Shown: positions 7,204 to 16,481, counted from the stretch's first letter. The stretch: 26,517 nt of DNA from JBIKLM01 sp044375105 (GCA_044375105.1 JBILNK010000043.1:1-26517), one strand, 5' to 3'. Notes: generated by a model from the sequence alone, not told the origin. Numbers and translations: made by a program.

Positions 7204-10200
7204 TCATTCCCCCGAGAGACCTCGCGCCTGGTCCTCCGTCAGCGCCAGCTCGGCCTCTGCGACCCAGAATCTCGCGGCCCGATCCCGGCTCCAAAAACTC
7301 TGGGCCAGCAGCTCTCGACCGCGGCCCAGAGCCTGCAGGGCACGCGCCCGCTCGCCGGTGCGCAGGGCCGCCAGGGCCTGGATCGCGAACAGCTCCGGGC
7401 GCTCCTCGAGGCCGGCCCGCAGGGCCCGATCGGCGCTGGCCAAGGCCGCCGAAGGGCGCCCGGCGCGCAGCTCGAGGGCCGCCAAGGTGCGCAGATGGAT
7501 CGGCGCGGCCTCGACGCGTCCCAGCGCTTCCTCGGCCTGCTTCAGGGCGCTCAGGTGTTCGCCCGGATCGCGGTCCCGGTCGCAGGCCGCCCGCCAGCCG
7601 TCGTGCAGCACCTTGGCCGGGTTGCTGAGCGCCTCTGCGGCGCCCTCCAGCAGGCCGCCGAGGGGCTCCAGGGAGCGGCGGCGCTGCTCCAACAGCTTCT
7701 CGAGATCGCGGGCCAATTCGAAGCTGCGCAGCGCGCTCAGCAGGCCGCTGCCGCCCGCTCCCGGTTCCGCGGGGCGGCGCGCCAAGGGCCGGGTCTCGAA
7801 CAAGCGCAGCTCGCCGTCCTTGGCCAGGCTGGCCAGGCGGCTGCCGTCGCCGCTGAAGGCGGCGCTGACCAGCGCGGCCCCCGAACCCTCGAGCTCGAGC
7901 AGATTCTGGCCGAGCAGCGGGTCCCAGATGCGCAGGCTCCCGTCCAAGCTCGCGGAGACCAGCCGGGCGCCATCGGGGCTGAGCTCCAGCGCCGTGATCG
8001 CATCGCCATGTCCGCTCAGGATCACCGGATCGACCAGCTGGGGCGCCCCGTCGTCGGTGCGGGCGATGCGCCACAGCCAGGCATCCGATCCGACCGCCTG
8101 CACCAGGCGGTCCTGGCGCGGGTCGATCAGCAGCGGACCGGCATCCACCGTGCGGCGCGACGTCAGTTCGGCCCGCTGGCCGTTCAGGGCGTAGGCCAGC
8201 TCGGCGCACAGCGCCAGCGAAAGGCAGGCGCCGTGTCTGGCCGCGACCTCGGGCGGACAAAAGCGCGGGCCCAACCGTGCGCTGCCGAGCTCGATCAGCT
8301 GCAGGCTGCCGTCGTCGCCTTCGATCACCAGCAGGCGCTCGAGGCTCGACAGCGCCAGCCGACGGGGCGCGCTGCTCCCCAGCGGCAGGATCTCCGGCCG
8401 CTGCCAGGTGCCGCCGGGCGCGGGGATGGCGAAGACCAGCGCCAGGGAGCCCGCTCCCGCGGGCCCGCTGGCGCCGCGCGGGGGCGCCTCGAGAGCCAGC
8501 GCCAGCAGGGTGCCTTCCGCCGAGAGCGCGGCCGCGCGGACCGGCTGCGGGCTGGCCGGGCCGCGCGAAAGTTCGCGCGCATCCGCGCTGGAGAGCTCGA
8601 CCGGCGCGCCGCCGCTGACGCCGAACAGGCGCCCGCCCTGGCCGCCCGCAAACGGGCCGAATTGCAGCGGCGCAGGCAGCGAGAGGCGCTCGCCCGGGCG
8701 CGTCGAGCGGGCCTCGAACTTGCGTCCGCTGGCCCCGCCGGAGAAGGCCCACAGCCCGCGATCTTTGTCAACGAACAACACCGCCGGCTGCTGGCCGGGC
8801 GTCGGCGCACGCAGGCTGGTGATCGCCTGGCTCTGGTAGGGCGCCCACAGCTTGACGCGCCCGTCCGCGCTGCTGCTCGCCAGCGTCTCTGCCAACGGGT
8901 CGTAGGCCAGGCTGGTGATCGCCTCGAGGTGGCCCTGCAAGCGGTTGATCTCGAGTCCCTCTTCGAGGTCGTAGATGCGCAGGGTACCGCTGGCGCCACC
9001 CAAGGCCACCAGCTGGCGAGCGCTCGCTCGCGGCGGGTCGATGCGCAGGAACCCCGTGGAGGATTCGAAGGGTTCCGGCAGGTCGCCGCCCACCGGGCAC
9101 AAGGCGCGCGGATCCGCTTCCGGCAGGCGCAGGGAGAGCAGGCGGCCGCCGGATTCCGCATCGTGCATCTCGAGCACGCCGCCCTGGCTGACGTGGATCA
9201 GGCGCGATCCCTCGGCGTCGAAGCACAGGGCTGCCAACGGCTGGCGATGCTCGGCCACGAAGCGGATCCCGCCCGGACCCTCGGTATCCAGCACGCGCAC
9301 GAGCCCGTCCAGCCCGCCCAGGGCCAGGCGCCGTCCGCGCGGGTCCCAGGCCAGGCAGCGCGGCCGGTCCTCGGCGAGGTCGAGGGGCGCCGACCAGCGG
9401 CGTCGCCGCAGGTCATAGAGCACGACCCGCGCCGGTTCGAAACCGGCGGGGGCCAGCAGCACGGCCAGGCTGCTCCCGTCGGGGGCAAAGGTCAGCTCGC
9501 GCACCGGTGCATCGCTCGGCCCCGGCCCCGGCAGCGGGGTCCACTCGCTGGCGCCCGGCTCCACGAGATACAGCCCCCCCTGTTCGTCCGCCAGGGCCAG
9601 TCGCCCCGATCCGGCTGCCACCGCCACGCGCGTCAGCGCCCGGCGCGCGGAGCCCTTGGACCGCAGGAATTCCGCCAGCGGTTCGCCGCCGCTCGGGTCC
9701 CACAGCCGCAGGTCGCCGTCCGCGCCGACGCTGGCGATGAACTCGCCGGGATTGATCGCCAGATCGGCCGCGCCTCCGCGGTGCGCGTCCAGGCTGCGCC
9801 GGCTGGAATCGGTCTGCTGGCGCAGGTGCGCCCATTCGAAGCCGCGCAGGTCCTCTTCGCAGGCCTCGATGCCGCGGCGCGCTTCGGCCAGGTTGCCCAC
9901 GGACAGCGCCAGCTGGGCGGCCAGCAGGTTGGCGGCGTAGGTCGAATGGCGCGCGCGTTCGGCGCTCAGGCGCGCCCCTTCGCTCTGCCGGCGCGCCAGC
10001 TCGCGCTGCTCGTCGGCCACCCGCCGGCCTTTCTCCGCCGCGGCGGTCTGCAGGCGCTCGATCGCCAGGGCCTCGTTGGCCAACTCGCTCTGGATCTCGG
10101 CCCGCTCGCGCTGGAAGGCCTCGTCGCGCCGCGCCGCCTCCGCCAGCTCGAAATTGCGCTGGGCATCCTGGCGCGCGAGCTCGGCCGCGTTGCGCTCGCG

Positions 10201-11733
10201 CTCGAGCTTCACGAGATTGCTCTGCTGCTGCCAGATGAAGGCGATCGTGCCGATCAGCGCGCCGCCGACCACCAGGGCGAAGGCGGCGCTGGCCAGACGG
10301 TTGCGCTGCACCCACTTGCGGGCCCGCGCGGTCAAGCCGCGCTCGTAGGCCGATACCACGCGCCCGTCCAGGAAAGCGCGCAGGTCCTCGGCCATCTCGA
10401 TCATCGAGGCGTAGCGCGCCTCGGGATCCTTGGCCATGGCCTTCTCCGCGATCGCCACCAGCTCGCCGGGCACGTTCTTCTCGAGGCGCCGGATCGGCAC
10501 CAGGTCGTGGGCCAGGATCAGGTCCAGCAGCGGCCGGCCCGAGGCCTTGGTCAGCGGATCCCCGAAGGGCCGGTGGCCGGTCAGCACCTGATAGAGGATC
10601 GCGCCCATCGAATACACGTCGGCGCGCGGCCCGACCCGCCGCTTCTCGCCGCGGGCCTGCTCGGGGGCCATGTAGCCGGGCGTTCCGACCACGTCGCCGT
10701 CGAGGGTCTCGACCGACGGACGCGGGCCGCCCTCGGGGCCCTCGAAGCGCTCCGTCGAAACCGGCCCCGGGCGTGCTCCGGGCGCTGCTTCCGGCTGCGT
10801 CCCGGTGCGGTCGAGCGCGGGCTCCGCCTCGCTGCCGAGCGCGCTCAGCACCCGCGCCAGGCCCCAATCCATCACGTAGGTCTCGCCGAAGCGCCCGACC
10901 ATCACGTTCTCGGGCTTGAGGTCGCGGTGGATCACGCCGCGCGAGTGGGCGAAGGCCACGGCTTCCATGGCCGTGCGCACGTGGTTCAAGAGCCGCGCGC
11001 GGGTCCAGCCGGGCTGGCCCTGGCGCACCCATTCGATCGCTTTGCCGAGCTCCTGCCCGATCACCAGCGGCATCGTGAAGTAGAGCCGCCCCTCCGGATC
11101 GACCCCGATGTCGTGCACCGGCAGGATGCCCGGGTGGTCCAGCTGGGCGGTGATCTGCGCCTCTTCGAGGAAGCGCGTCAACAGGCGCGCATCCGGCGGA
11201 TGGCTGGCCTGGCCGCGGCCGCGGTCCTTGTCGGAGAGCATCACCTTCATCACCAGGGTGCGGCGCAGGTCCGTGTCCCAGACCTGGCGGATCGAGCCCA
11301 TGCCGCCGCGCGCGATCTCGACGTCGCCCGTGTAGCGCTCGAAGCTCGAGGCATGCTGGTCGAGACGCTCGAGCAGGGCCTCGGAGCCGCGCGCGACCGG
11401 CGCGCCGGGTTCCGGCAGCACGCCCAGGAATTCGCTGGAGGCCTCGGGCCTCGGCAGGCGCGAGCTGCTCGCCCGCCCGTCCCTAAGGGGCCGCGGAGGC
11501 GCGCCGCTGGCCGGCGGCTTGGAGGCCGGTTGCCCCGGCGCTTCGTCGGGCTTCGCCGCCACCGAGAACAGCGCCGGGCCGAGCCGGACGTAGGCGCGCT
11601 CGAGGGCTGCAAAGTCCTCGGTCAATTCGGGCCGCCCCGAGGCCAGCTCGCGCTGGCGCGCCCGGTCGCCGCTTCGCAGGGCCTCCAGATAGCCCTGCAG
11701 GATGGCGCTGATTTCGGCGGGCGTGGGGGGCAT
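7204..11733 (-). CDS. Transmembrane Ser/Thr protein kinase with C-terminal WD40 repeats
   Basis: 1509 residues. The N-terminal helical and Pro-rich region (1-130) precedes a Hanks-type kinase domain (~134-456): Gly loop IARGGMGS (140-147), Lys163 in VMKVM, HRDLKPEN (269-276), Asp289 in DWG (DFG variant common in planctomycete kinases), TPGYMAPEQA (351-360) and DVYSMGAILYQVLTGHRPF. Catalytic residues are intact. Between DWG and TPGYMAPE lie about 60 residues, with a Gly/Pro-rich insert in the activation segment. A single transmembrane helix (~481-501) leads to an Ala/Glu/Arg coiled coil (~503-600), the 'DLRGFEWAHL' linker (~628-637) and a WD40 propeller region (~645-1390; e.g. LRLWDPSGG, SGHGDAITALELSPDG, LRIWDP). 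The last ~110 residues look TPR-like. The ATG at 11733 is the natural start. Kinase faces the cytoplasm; WD40 part lies across the membrane. First gene of a probable operon. Confidence 0.95.
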   Translation of the reverse strand: MPPTPAEISAILQGYLEALRSGDRARQRELASGRPELTEDFAALERAYVRLGPALFSVAAKPDEAPGQPASKPPASGAPPRPLRDGRASSSRLPRPEASSEFLGVLPEPGAPVARGSEALLERLDQHASSFERYTGDVEIARGGMGSIRQVWDTDLRRTLVMKVMLSDKDRGRGQASHPPDARLLTRFLEEAQITAQLDHPGILPVHDIGVDPEGRLYFTMPLVIGQELGKAIEWVRQGQPGWTRARLLNHVRTAMEAVAFAHSRGVIHRDLKPENVMVGRFGETYVMDWGLARVLSALGSEAEPALDRTGTQPEAAPGARPGPVSTERFEGPEGGPRPSVETLDGDVVGTPGYMAPEQARGEKRRVGPRADVYSMGAILYQVLTGHRPFGDPLTKASGRPLLDLILAHDLVPIRRLEKNVPGELVAIAEKAMAKDPEARYASMIEMAEDLRAFLDGRVVSAYERGLTARARKWVQRNRLASAAFALVVGGALIGTIAFIWQQQSNLVKLERERNAAELARQDAQRNFELAEAARRDEAFQRERAEIQSELANEALAIERLQTAAAEKGRRVADEQRELARRQSEGARLSAERARHSTYAANLLAAQLALSVGNLAEARRGIEACEEDLRGFEWAHLRQQTDSSRRSLDAHRGGAADLAINPGEFIASVGADGDLRLWDPSGGEPLAEFLRSKGSARRALTRVAVAAGSGRLALADEQGGLYLVEPGASEWTPLPGPGPSDAPVRELTFAPDGSSLAVLLAPAGFEPARVVLYDLRRRRWSAPLDLAEDRPRCLAWDPRGRRLALGGLDGLVRVLDTEGPGGIRFVAEHRQPLAALCFDAEGSRLIHVSQGGVLEMHDAESGGRLLSLRLPEADPRALCPVGGDLPEPFESSTGFLRIDPPRASARQLVALGGASGTLRIYDLEEGLEINRLQGHLEAITSLAYDPLAETLASSSADGRVKLWAPYQSQAITSLRAPTPGQQPAVLFVDKDRGLWAFSGGASGRKFEARSTRPGERLSLPAPLQFGPFAGGQGGRLFGVSGGAPVELSSADARELSRGPASPQPVRAAALSAEGTLLALALEAPPRGASGPAGAGSLALVFAIPAPGGTWQRPEILPLGSSAPRRLALSSLERLLVIEGDDGSLQLIELGSARLGPRFCPPEVAARHGACLSLALCAELAYALNGQRAELTSRRTVDAGPLLIDPRQDRLVQAVGSDAWLWRIARTDDGAPQLVDPVILSGHGDAITALELSPDGARLVSASLDGSLRIWDPLLGQNLLELEGSGAALVSAAFSGDGSRLASLAKDGELRLFETRPLARRPAEPGAGGSGLLSALRSFELARDLEKLLEQRRRSLEPLGGLLEGAAEALSNPAKVLHDGWRAACDRDRDPGEHLSALKQAEEALGRVEAAPIHLRTLAALELRAGRPSAALASADRALRAGLEERPELFAIQALAALRTGERARALQALGRGRELLAQSFWSRDRAARFWVAEAELALTEDQARGLSGE

Positions 11734-11839
11734 CGGATGGGGGGCGTGCTAGCGTCCGGCGGGGCGCCAGTCGCGAGGTTCGGATCCGGCGGTTGACCGC
11801 GCGGGCAGCGGTCCGAGGGGGGGGCCGGCGCGAGGCCCG

Positions 11840-11862
11840 GGTCGGGGAGCGATTCCCCGGCC
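11840..11862. promoter_or_regulatory. Hairpin or dyad in the kinase upstream region
   Basis: 9-bp inverted repeat with one G-T pair (GGTCGGGGA at 11840-11848, TCCCCGGCC at 11854-11862), 107-129 bp upstream of the kinase ATG, in the 313-bp divergent gap 11734-12046. It could be an operator or a leader hairpin. The rest of the gap has no clear promoter; TACATT at about 11984 is a weak -10 candidate for the plus-strand glycosyltransferase, without a fitting -35. Confidence 0.35.
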
Positions 11863-12046
11863 GCTGTACGTTGCCGGTCGCCGCCTCGTTCGACTGAGTT
11901 TGCCCGGATTCGGTCCCGGGCGCTTCGCTCCCCGGAGCGGCTGGCACAGGGGCGTCCCAGCGCCCCGACGGGCCCTGGCCGAGCTACATTTCCTGCCCCC
12001 GGCTTTCGTCTCTGCCACGCGGGGCTGGAACCTGGACCGACCTCCT

Positions 12047-13822
12047 ATGCCCCCCGAAGCGCCGGGAACCTCGCCGAACCACAGTGCTGGGCCCGAGGGC
12101 CGCGACTTCGGGCCCGGATGCACAGCAGGCGCACCGGGGGGCGCTGGCCAGGGGCTGCGGCTCGACTGGGGTCGGCTCGACTGGGGTCGGCTCGGGCCGC
12201 CGGCAGGCTTGCTCCTGCTCGTCCTGGCGTTCGGACTGCGCTGGGCGGCCAGCGGAGGCCGCGGCATCGATCGCGAGGTCTGGCCCGACGGACTCGACTA
12301 TTCCGCCGTGGCCGCGAATCTGGTCGCGGGGAAGGGCCTTTGGTTCCCGATCGAGGGCGAACTCCTGCCGCCCCCGCGACCGCCCGGGGCTTCCCTGGCT
12401 TTGGCGCCTGCGACCCTCCTGTTCGGGGCCCGCGGCGCCTGGCTGGCTTCCGCAGCCTGGGGCGCCCTGGCGGTGCTCGCAACGGCCCTCGCCGCGCGCC
12501 GCGTGCTGCCCTCCTTCGGCGCCCTGTTGGCCGCATCGATCGTGCTGACCGCCCCGAGCAGCGTGCTTTCCGGCGGGATCCCGATGAGCGAAGCCTGCGG
12601 ACAAGCCCTGGCGGCCGTGAGCTTGTGGAGCGCCCTGGCGCTCGGCGGAGGCCAGCGGCCCTGGCTGTGGGCTGCCTTGGGGGGGACCGCGGTCGCCTGG
12701 GCCGTCTGCATCCGGCTGCCGCTGCTCGCGCTGGCTCTGCCCGTGGCCGTGGCCGCGCTGCGCTGGCGCCCGTCTCCAGCCACTCGCGCCTCAGGCCGCT
12801 CCCCGTCCCTGGCGCTCGCGGCGGGACTTCCGCTGCTGGGCCTGCTCGGGCTGCTGGTCTGGCAGCGCGCCACCTACGGTTCGCCCTGGCTCAACGGGTA
12901 TCCCCTGTGGGTTCCGGAGCTCTACCACCACCATCCGGAGCTGGTGATGTCGCTGCGCTGGCTGGGCAAGCCCTATCCCGGGTTCTGGGAGCAGGGTCAC
13001 CTGCCGGAATACGCCTTGGGGCTGCTCGGCCTGGAGGCGGGGCCCTCCGGCCAACGCCTGTGGAGCTTGCCCGCGGCCCTCTTGGCGTTGCTCGGGATCC
13101 TGCGCTTGGCTTCGCGCGGGACGCCAGGCCAAGCGGCCCTCGGCTCCGCCGTCCTCGCGGCCCTGGCCTTGCTCGGCTTCCACCTGCTCTACGCCTGGCA
13201 GGACCTGCGTTTCTTCGAACCGCTGCTGCCGTTGCTGGCCGTGCTCGCGGGCCTCGGCGCGGAAGGGCTGCTGGCGTGGTTGCAGCGCCTCCGCGCGTCC
13301 CGGATCCTCGCTGCGGGCAGCTGGGTCGTGTTGTTCGTGGGCTGCCTGAGCGGGCCCGCCTTGGCCCTGCGCGCGCGGCTCGATGTGGCGCGCCAGGAAC
13401 CGTCGTTATGCCGCGACCTCGACCGGTTGGCGCCGCTGTGCCCCCCGGAGTCCCTGCTGCTGGTGAACTTTCCTTTGCAGCTGGCCCGCGAGGTATTCGG
13501 CAGCGAACGCGAGATCTGGCTGCTCGATCTCGGCAACGCCGATCCCTTGGCGGCCCGCGCGGTGACTCTGAGCATCCGCGGCCGGCGAGGGGACGTGCCC
13601 CAGGTCGAGGTGCTGAGCGGTTACTCGGGTCCGGACGCTTCCGCCCACCAGCGCCTCGAACAGGCCTGGTCCGAGGGCCGCGCCGTGTTCGTGCTGCGCT
13701 CCACCAAGGGCGGTCCGGCGGGGCCGGCCTTCGAACAGCTGCTGGCAAATGGAGCGCGGCTCGAGTCGATCGAACGCGGCGGACTGGTCGAGCTGCTCAG
13801 GTTCTCCGCGCCGCCGCCCTGA
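12047..13822 (+). CDS. GT-C fold (ArnT/PMT-like) membrane glycosyltransferase
   Basis: 591 residues from the ATG at 12047. An upstream ATG at 11900 would add 49 residues with no family feature, so it is not used. After a polar N-terminus comes a first membrane helix (PPAGLLLLVLAFGLRWAAS), then the GT39/GT83-type loop: Asp-Tyr in 'PDGLDYSAVAANLVAGKGLW' and 'PPRPPGASLALAPATLLFG', the usual place of the catalytic Asp in lipid-phosphate-sugar transferases. About ten further hydrophobic segments follow, then a soluble C-terminal domain (~430-591) on the far side. It would move a sugar from a polyprenyl-phosphate donor to lipid A, protein or another acceptor; the acceptor cannot be told. It is divergent from the kinase and convergent with the GNAT gene. 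Confidence 0.8.
   Translation: MPPEAPGTSPNHSAGPEGRDFGPGCTAGAPGGAGQGLRLDWGRLDWGRLGPPAGLLLLVLAFGLRWAASGGRGIDREVWPDGLDYSAVAANLVAGKGLWFPIEGELLPPPRPPGASLALAPATLLFGARGAWLASAAWGALAVLATALAARRVLPSFGALLAASIVLTAPSSVLSGGIPMSEACGQALAAVSLWSALALGGGQRPWLWAALGGTAVAWAVCIRLPLLALALPVAVAALRWRPSPATRASGRSPSLALAAGLPLLGLLGLLVWQRATYGSPWLNGYPLWVPELYHHHPELVMSLRWLGKPYPGFWEQGHLPEYALGLLGLEAGPSGQRLWSLPAALLALLGILRLASRGTPGQAALGSAVLAALALLGFHLLYAWQDLRFFEPLLPLLAVLAGLGAEGLLAWLQRLRASRILAAGSWVVLFVGCLSGPALALRARLDVARQEPSLCRDLDRLAPLCPPESLLLVNFPLQLAREVFGSEREIWLLDLGNADPLAARAVTLSIRGRRGDVPQVEVLSGYSGPDASAHQRLEQAWSEGRAVFVLRSTKGGPAGPAFEQLLANGARLESIERGGLVELLRFSAPPP
12161..12190 (+). repeat. 15-bp perfect tandem duplication inside the glycosyltransferase gene
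   Basis: CTCGACTGGGGTCGG occurs twice head to tail (12161-12175, 12176-12190), encoding LDWGR-LDWGR just before the first membrane helix. It keeps frame and probably arose by slippage. Confidence 0.8.
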
Positions 13823-13856
13823 GCCGTGGCGCGCCCCGCGGCGGTCCGGCTCAGGG
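13817..13856. terminator. Inverted repeat across the glycosyltransferase stop codon
   Basis: 10-bp perfect arms CCCTGAGCCG (13817-13826) and CGGCTCAGGG (13847-13856) with a 20-nt GC-rich loop. The left arm contains the TGA stop. It can work on both strands between convergent genes. No U-tract. Confidence 0.5.
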
Positions 13857-14017
13857 AGGCGCCAGCGCTGCTCCTGGGGCCGCGCCCCCCGAGGGTCCCG
13901 CGGGCGGCGTCTGGCCCGCGGCGGCTCGGGCGGAACGGGCTCGGTGGACGGGCCAGAGCCCTTGGCTGCAGGCCCAGCGCGGCAGGCCGCGCGCGTCGAT
14001 CGCTGGCCTGGGGGTGC

Positions 14018-14038
14018 GGGCGGCACCGGGCGCCGCCC
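14018..14038 (-). terminator. Hairpin after the GNAT gene
   Basis: 7-bp perfect arms GGGCGGC (14018-14024) and GCCGCCC (14032-14038) with a 7-nt loop, starting 11 bp after the GNAT stop codon. No U-tract. Confidence 0.45.
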
Positions 14039-14049
14039 AGCCGAGCCCC

Positions 14050-14766
14050 TCACCCGGTCTGCGGGCCGAGCGCCGCCCCGGCGGCATCGAAGCAGGCGAT
14101 CGGGGGGAACAGGGGGCTGGCGGGTTGGAACTCGCTCGCCAGCAGGCTGTAGACGCAGGCGTCCCAGGCGGCGGCTTCGTCCGGGCCGGGCAGCTGGGCG
14201 CGCAGCACGCCGTCGAGCTGGAAGCCCAGCGCCTCGGGGATGCGCCGGCTCCTGTGGTTCTCGGGCACGACTCGGATCTCGAGCTTGGCGAGGCCCAGGC
14301 GCTCGAAACCGAGGCGTACCAGGGCGGCCGTCGCCTCCCGGGCGAATCCGCGGCCGAGGTGCGGCTCGGCGAGCCAATAGCCGATTTCTAGGGCTGCCGG
14401 GCCGTTCTGGCGCCGATGCAACCCGACGCCGCCCAGCAGCCGGCCCGCTTGCGGGGCGGCGGGCGGTCGCCGGGGTCCGGGAGGCTCCGGGGTCAGGGCG
14501 GAGGGGCCGGCGGCGCGGGCCAGGCCCCGCGGTCCCTCGAAGATCCCGAACACCCGGTCGCCTCCGGAGTCGAACTCGGCGCGCCGCGCCAGGATCCAGC
14601 CCAGCTTCTCGGCGCGGCTTTGGGGCTCGGCCTCGGCCCAGGGCAGGAAGCGCGCCAGGTGCCGGCGGCTGCCCGCCAGGACGGCCTGCAGGCTGTCCGC
14701 GTCGCCCGGTTCGAAGCAACGCAGCCACAAACGCGGGGTTTCGAGCTCGTAGATCCCGGGGGCCAC
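14050..14766 (-). CDS. GNAT family N-acetyltransferase, RimJ/RimL type
   Basis: 238 residues. It opens with 'YELETPRLWLRCFEPGDADSLQAV' (in pieces: ETPRL-LR, then DA-S), typical of RimJ/RimL-like enzymes, followed by RRHLARFLPW. The acetyl-CoA-binding motif A is seen as HLGRGFAREA (136-145), and motif B as VVPENHRSRRIPEALGF (166-182). It should transfer acetyl from acetyl-CoA to a protein N-terminus or small amine; the substrate is unknown. Residues ~77-108 form a Pro/Ala/Gly-rich insert in the middle of the fold, and ~28 residues extend the C-terminus. These make it longer than the usual ~180-residue enzyme. The ATG at 14766 lies 42 bp from the divergent metallopeptidase start. Confidence 0.9.
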   Translation of the reverse strand: MAPGIYELETPRLWLRCFEPGDADSLQAVLAGSRRHLARFLPWAEAEPQSRAEKLGWILARRAEFDSGGDRVFGIFEGPRGLARAAGPSALTPEPPGPRRPPAAPQAGRLLGGVGLHRRQNGPAALEIGYWLAEPHLGRGFAREATAALVRLGFERLGLAKLEIRVVPENHRSRRIPEALGFQLDGVLRAQLPGPDEAAAWDACVYSLLASEFQPASPLFPPIACFDAAGAALGPQTG

Positions 14767-14808
14767 GGGACTAGATTAGGACTTCCGTCCCCCGTAGCCC
14801 CCTCTGCT

Positions 14809-16281
14809 GTGCTGATCGGACCCGTCCTGCTCCGAAGGTTGCTGTTGCCGCTGGCGCTCCTGGTCGCGGCCGGCGCCGCCGCCGAACCGCCCCGGCTCGC
14901 CGGACCGACCTCCGCGCCCGCTGCCGGACCGGCGGTCCAGGCCGGATCGAAGGACCCGGGCGCCCTGCTGCTCCCGCCGCGCGAGATCGCCAGTTTTCCG
15001 GTGAGCGTGCGGCCCCCGGCGGGCGTCGAGTGGACCGACCGCGGCCCGCGCTTCGAGGACGAGCGCCTGTTCCTGACCGGGACCGCGGGCACCTCCCGCC
15101 TGCACCTGGCCTTCTATTTGCCGCCGAACCCCGCCGGCGAGCCGGACGGCGCCCTGCGCGACACCGTCTTCGCCTACAGCCAGGACAAGGACAATCCCTA
15201 CCGCTTCGGCGACTTCGCCTACCTGCCGGGGGCCTTCGGCAGCGCGCCCTACCTGGCCAGCGTGCGCGCCGGCAAGCAGGTCGGCACCGACACGGTCGGC
15301 GAGCTGCACCTGCTGGCCGGCCTGACCGAGCGCGGCGCCTACGTCTGCGAGCTGTCCGTGGAGCCGGTGCCCAGCGGCGACCTGGCCGCCGCCGTGGCCG
15401 CCTTCTTGAAGCAGGGTCTGTCCTACCAAGGCCCTCTGCGGGACCCGGAATGGACCGAAGAGGAAATAGAGAAGCGTATCCAGGAGGATTTCCCCGAGAG
15501 CGTGCGCGAGGCGCGCCAGCAGGTCGTGCGCACCAAGCACTACATCGTGCTGGGCAACTCCTCGGGCGCCAAGGCCTTCGGGCGCGAGATCGAGGAGCAC
15601 TATGAGCGCATCCAAGCGACCTTCCCCTTCCCGGAGATCGAAGGCCGCCGCCTGATGCCGGTGTATCTGTTCCGCAACCGCGCCGATTACATCGAATTCT
15701 ACATGCACATCACGGGCGGCCAGGTCTCGCGCGAAGCGGCGGCCCAATCCGGCGGCCATGCCTGGCGCGACTACTACGCCACGCATTACGAATCGCCCAA
15801 GGACCCGACCCACATCCACGAGCTGACCCACCAGATCTTCACCAACCGCCTGCTGCTGCCGGGCGGCGGATCCTGGTTCCAGGAGGGCGCCGCCGTGTTC
15901 ATGGAGACCGGCTATGCCCCGGAGGAAGAGCAAGGCGTGATGAACTTCGGCCGCACGGCCGCGAAAAAGGGCGAATACCAGCCCTTCAAGCAGTTCATGG
16001 CCACCGAGAGCCTGCTCTATTCGAACCAGGGCGGCAAGGATGGCAAGCCGGGCGGCGGTCCGAGCGCCGGCGAGGCCTACACGCAGGCGGGAACGATCTA
16101 TTGGTTCGTGATGAAGGATCCGCGCACCAAGGCCAAGGCCCAGCAGTGGGTGCATGCCCTGGGCGCGCTGCCGCGCGGGGACCTGGCGGCCATCGAAGGC
16201 GCCCTGCAGCGCGTCTACGGCGTCGACATCGCCGGCTTCGAGGCCATGTACCTCGACTTCTGGAAGAAGCCCAAGAAGTGA
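14809..16281 (+). CDS. Secreted zinc metallopeptidase, DUF1570-like gluzincin
   Basis: 490 residues from a GTG start at 14809, chosen because it starts a clean signal peptide (LIGPVLLRRLLLPLALLVAAGAAA, cleavage near AAA/EPP). The frame stays open upstream but there runs antisense to the acetyltransferase gene. The first half (~50-205) is a beta-rich domain of unknown type. The second half starts with 'TKHYIVLGNSSGAKAFGREIEEHYERI', given here as TKHYIVLGN and REIEEHYERI, the usual lead-in of DUF1570 proteins. The zinc site HELTH (337-341) and the WFQEGAA helix (Glu359 as third ligand, 18 residues on) are complete, so it should be an active extracytoplasmic peptidase. Substrate unknown. Followed by a strong hairpin. 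Confidence 0.85.
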   Translation: MLIGPVLLRRLLLPLALLVAAGAAAEPPRLAGPTSAPAAGPAVQAGSKDPGALLLPPREIASFPVSVRPPAGVEWTDRGPRFEDERLFLTGTAGTSRLHLAFYLPPNPAGEPDGALRDTVFAYSQDKDNPYRFGDFAYLPGAFGSAPYLASVRAGKQVGTDTVGELHLLAGLTERGAYVCELSVEPVPSGDLAAAVAAFLKQGLSYQGPLRDPEWTEEEIEKRIQEDFPESVREARQQVVRTKHYIVLGNSSGAKAFGREIEEHYERIQATFPFPEIEGRRLMPVYLFRNRADYIEFYMHITGGQVSREAAAQSGGHAWRDYYATHYESPKDPTHIHELTHQIFTNRLLLPGGGSWFQEGAAVFMETGYAPEEEQGVMNFGRTAAKKGEYQPFKQFMATESLLYSNQGGKDGKPGGGPSAGEAYTQAGTIYWFVMKDPRTKAKAQQWVHALGALPRGDLAAIEGALQRVYGVDIAGFEAMYLDFWKKPKK

Positions 16282-16317
16282 TCGCGCCCGGCGCCGCAGG
16301 GAGCTGCGCTGGCTGCC

Positions 16318-16348
16318 GCTGGTCGGGGATCCCGGCCCCCCGACCGGC
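16318..16348. terminator. Strong hairpin between the convergent peptidase and patatin genes
   Basis: 11-bp stem with one G-U pair: GCTGGTCGGGG (16318-16328) and CCCCGACCGGC (16338-16348), 9-nt loop, starting 36 bp after the metallopeptidase stop. Only two T residues follow, so it is intrinsic-like without a proper U-tract. Confidence 0.6.
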
Positions 16349-16481
16349 TTGAACCAGCCCCGCTCGGCGGCGGTCAGCGAGCGCAGGACCTCGGGCTCCG
16401 TCCCAGTCCCCGCGACCGAACGCTGGGGCAGCCCCGCGGGCTGACGGCTGCGGCCGATCCGTTCCGGTGCGCGTCGATCCC

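Noticed and set aside
5728..11796. Plus-strand open frame of about 2000 codons opposite the kinase and barrel genes
   Set aside because: It is antisense to two clear genes; its translation is Gln/Ala/Arg/Gly-rich with no domains. High GC and lack of stops in the complementary frame explain it.
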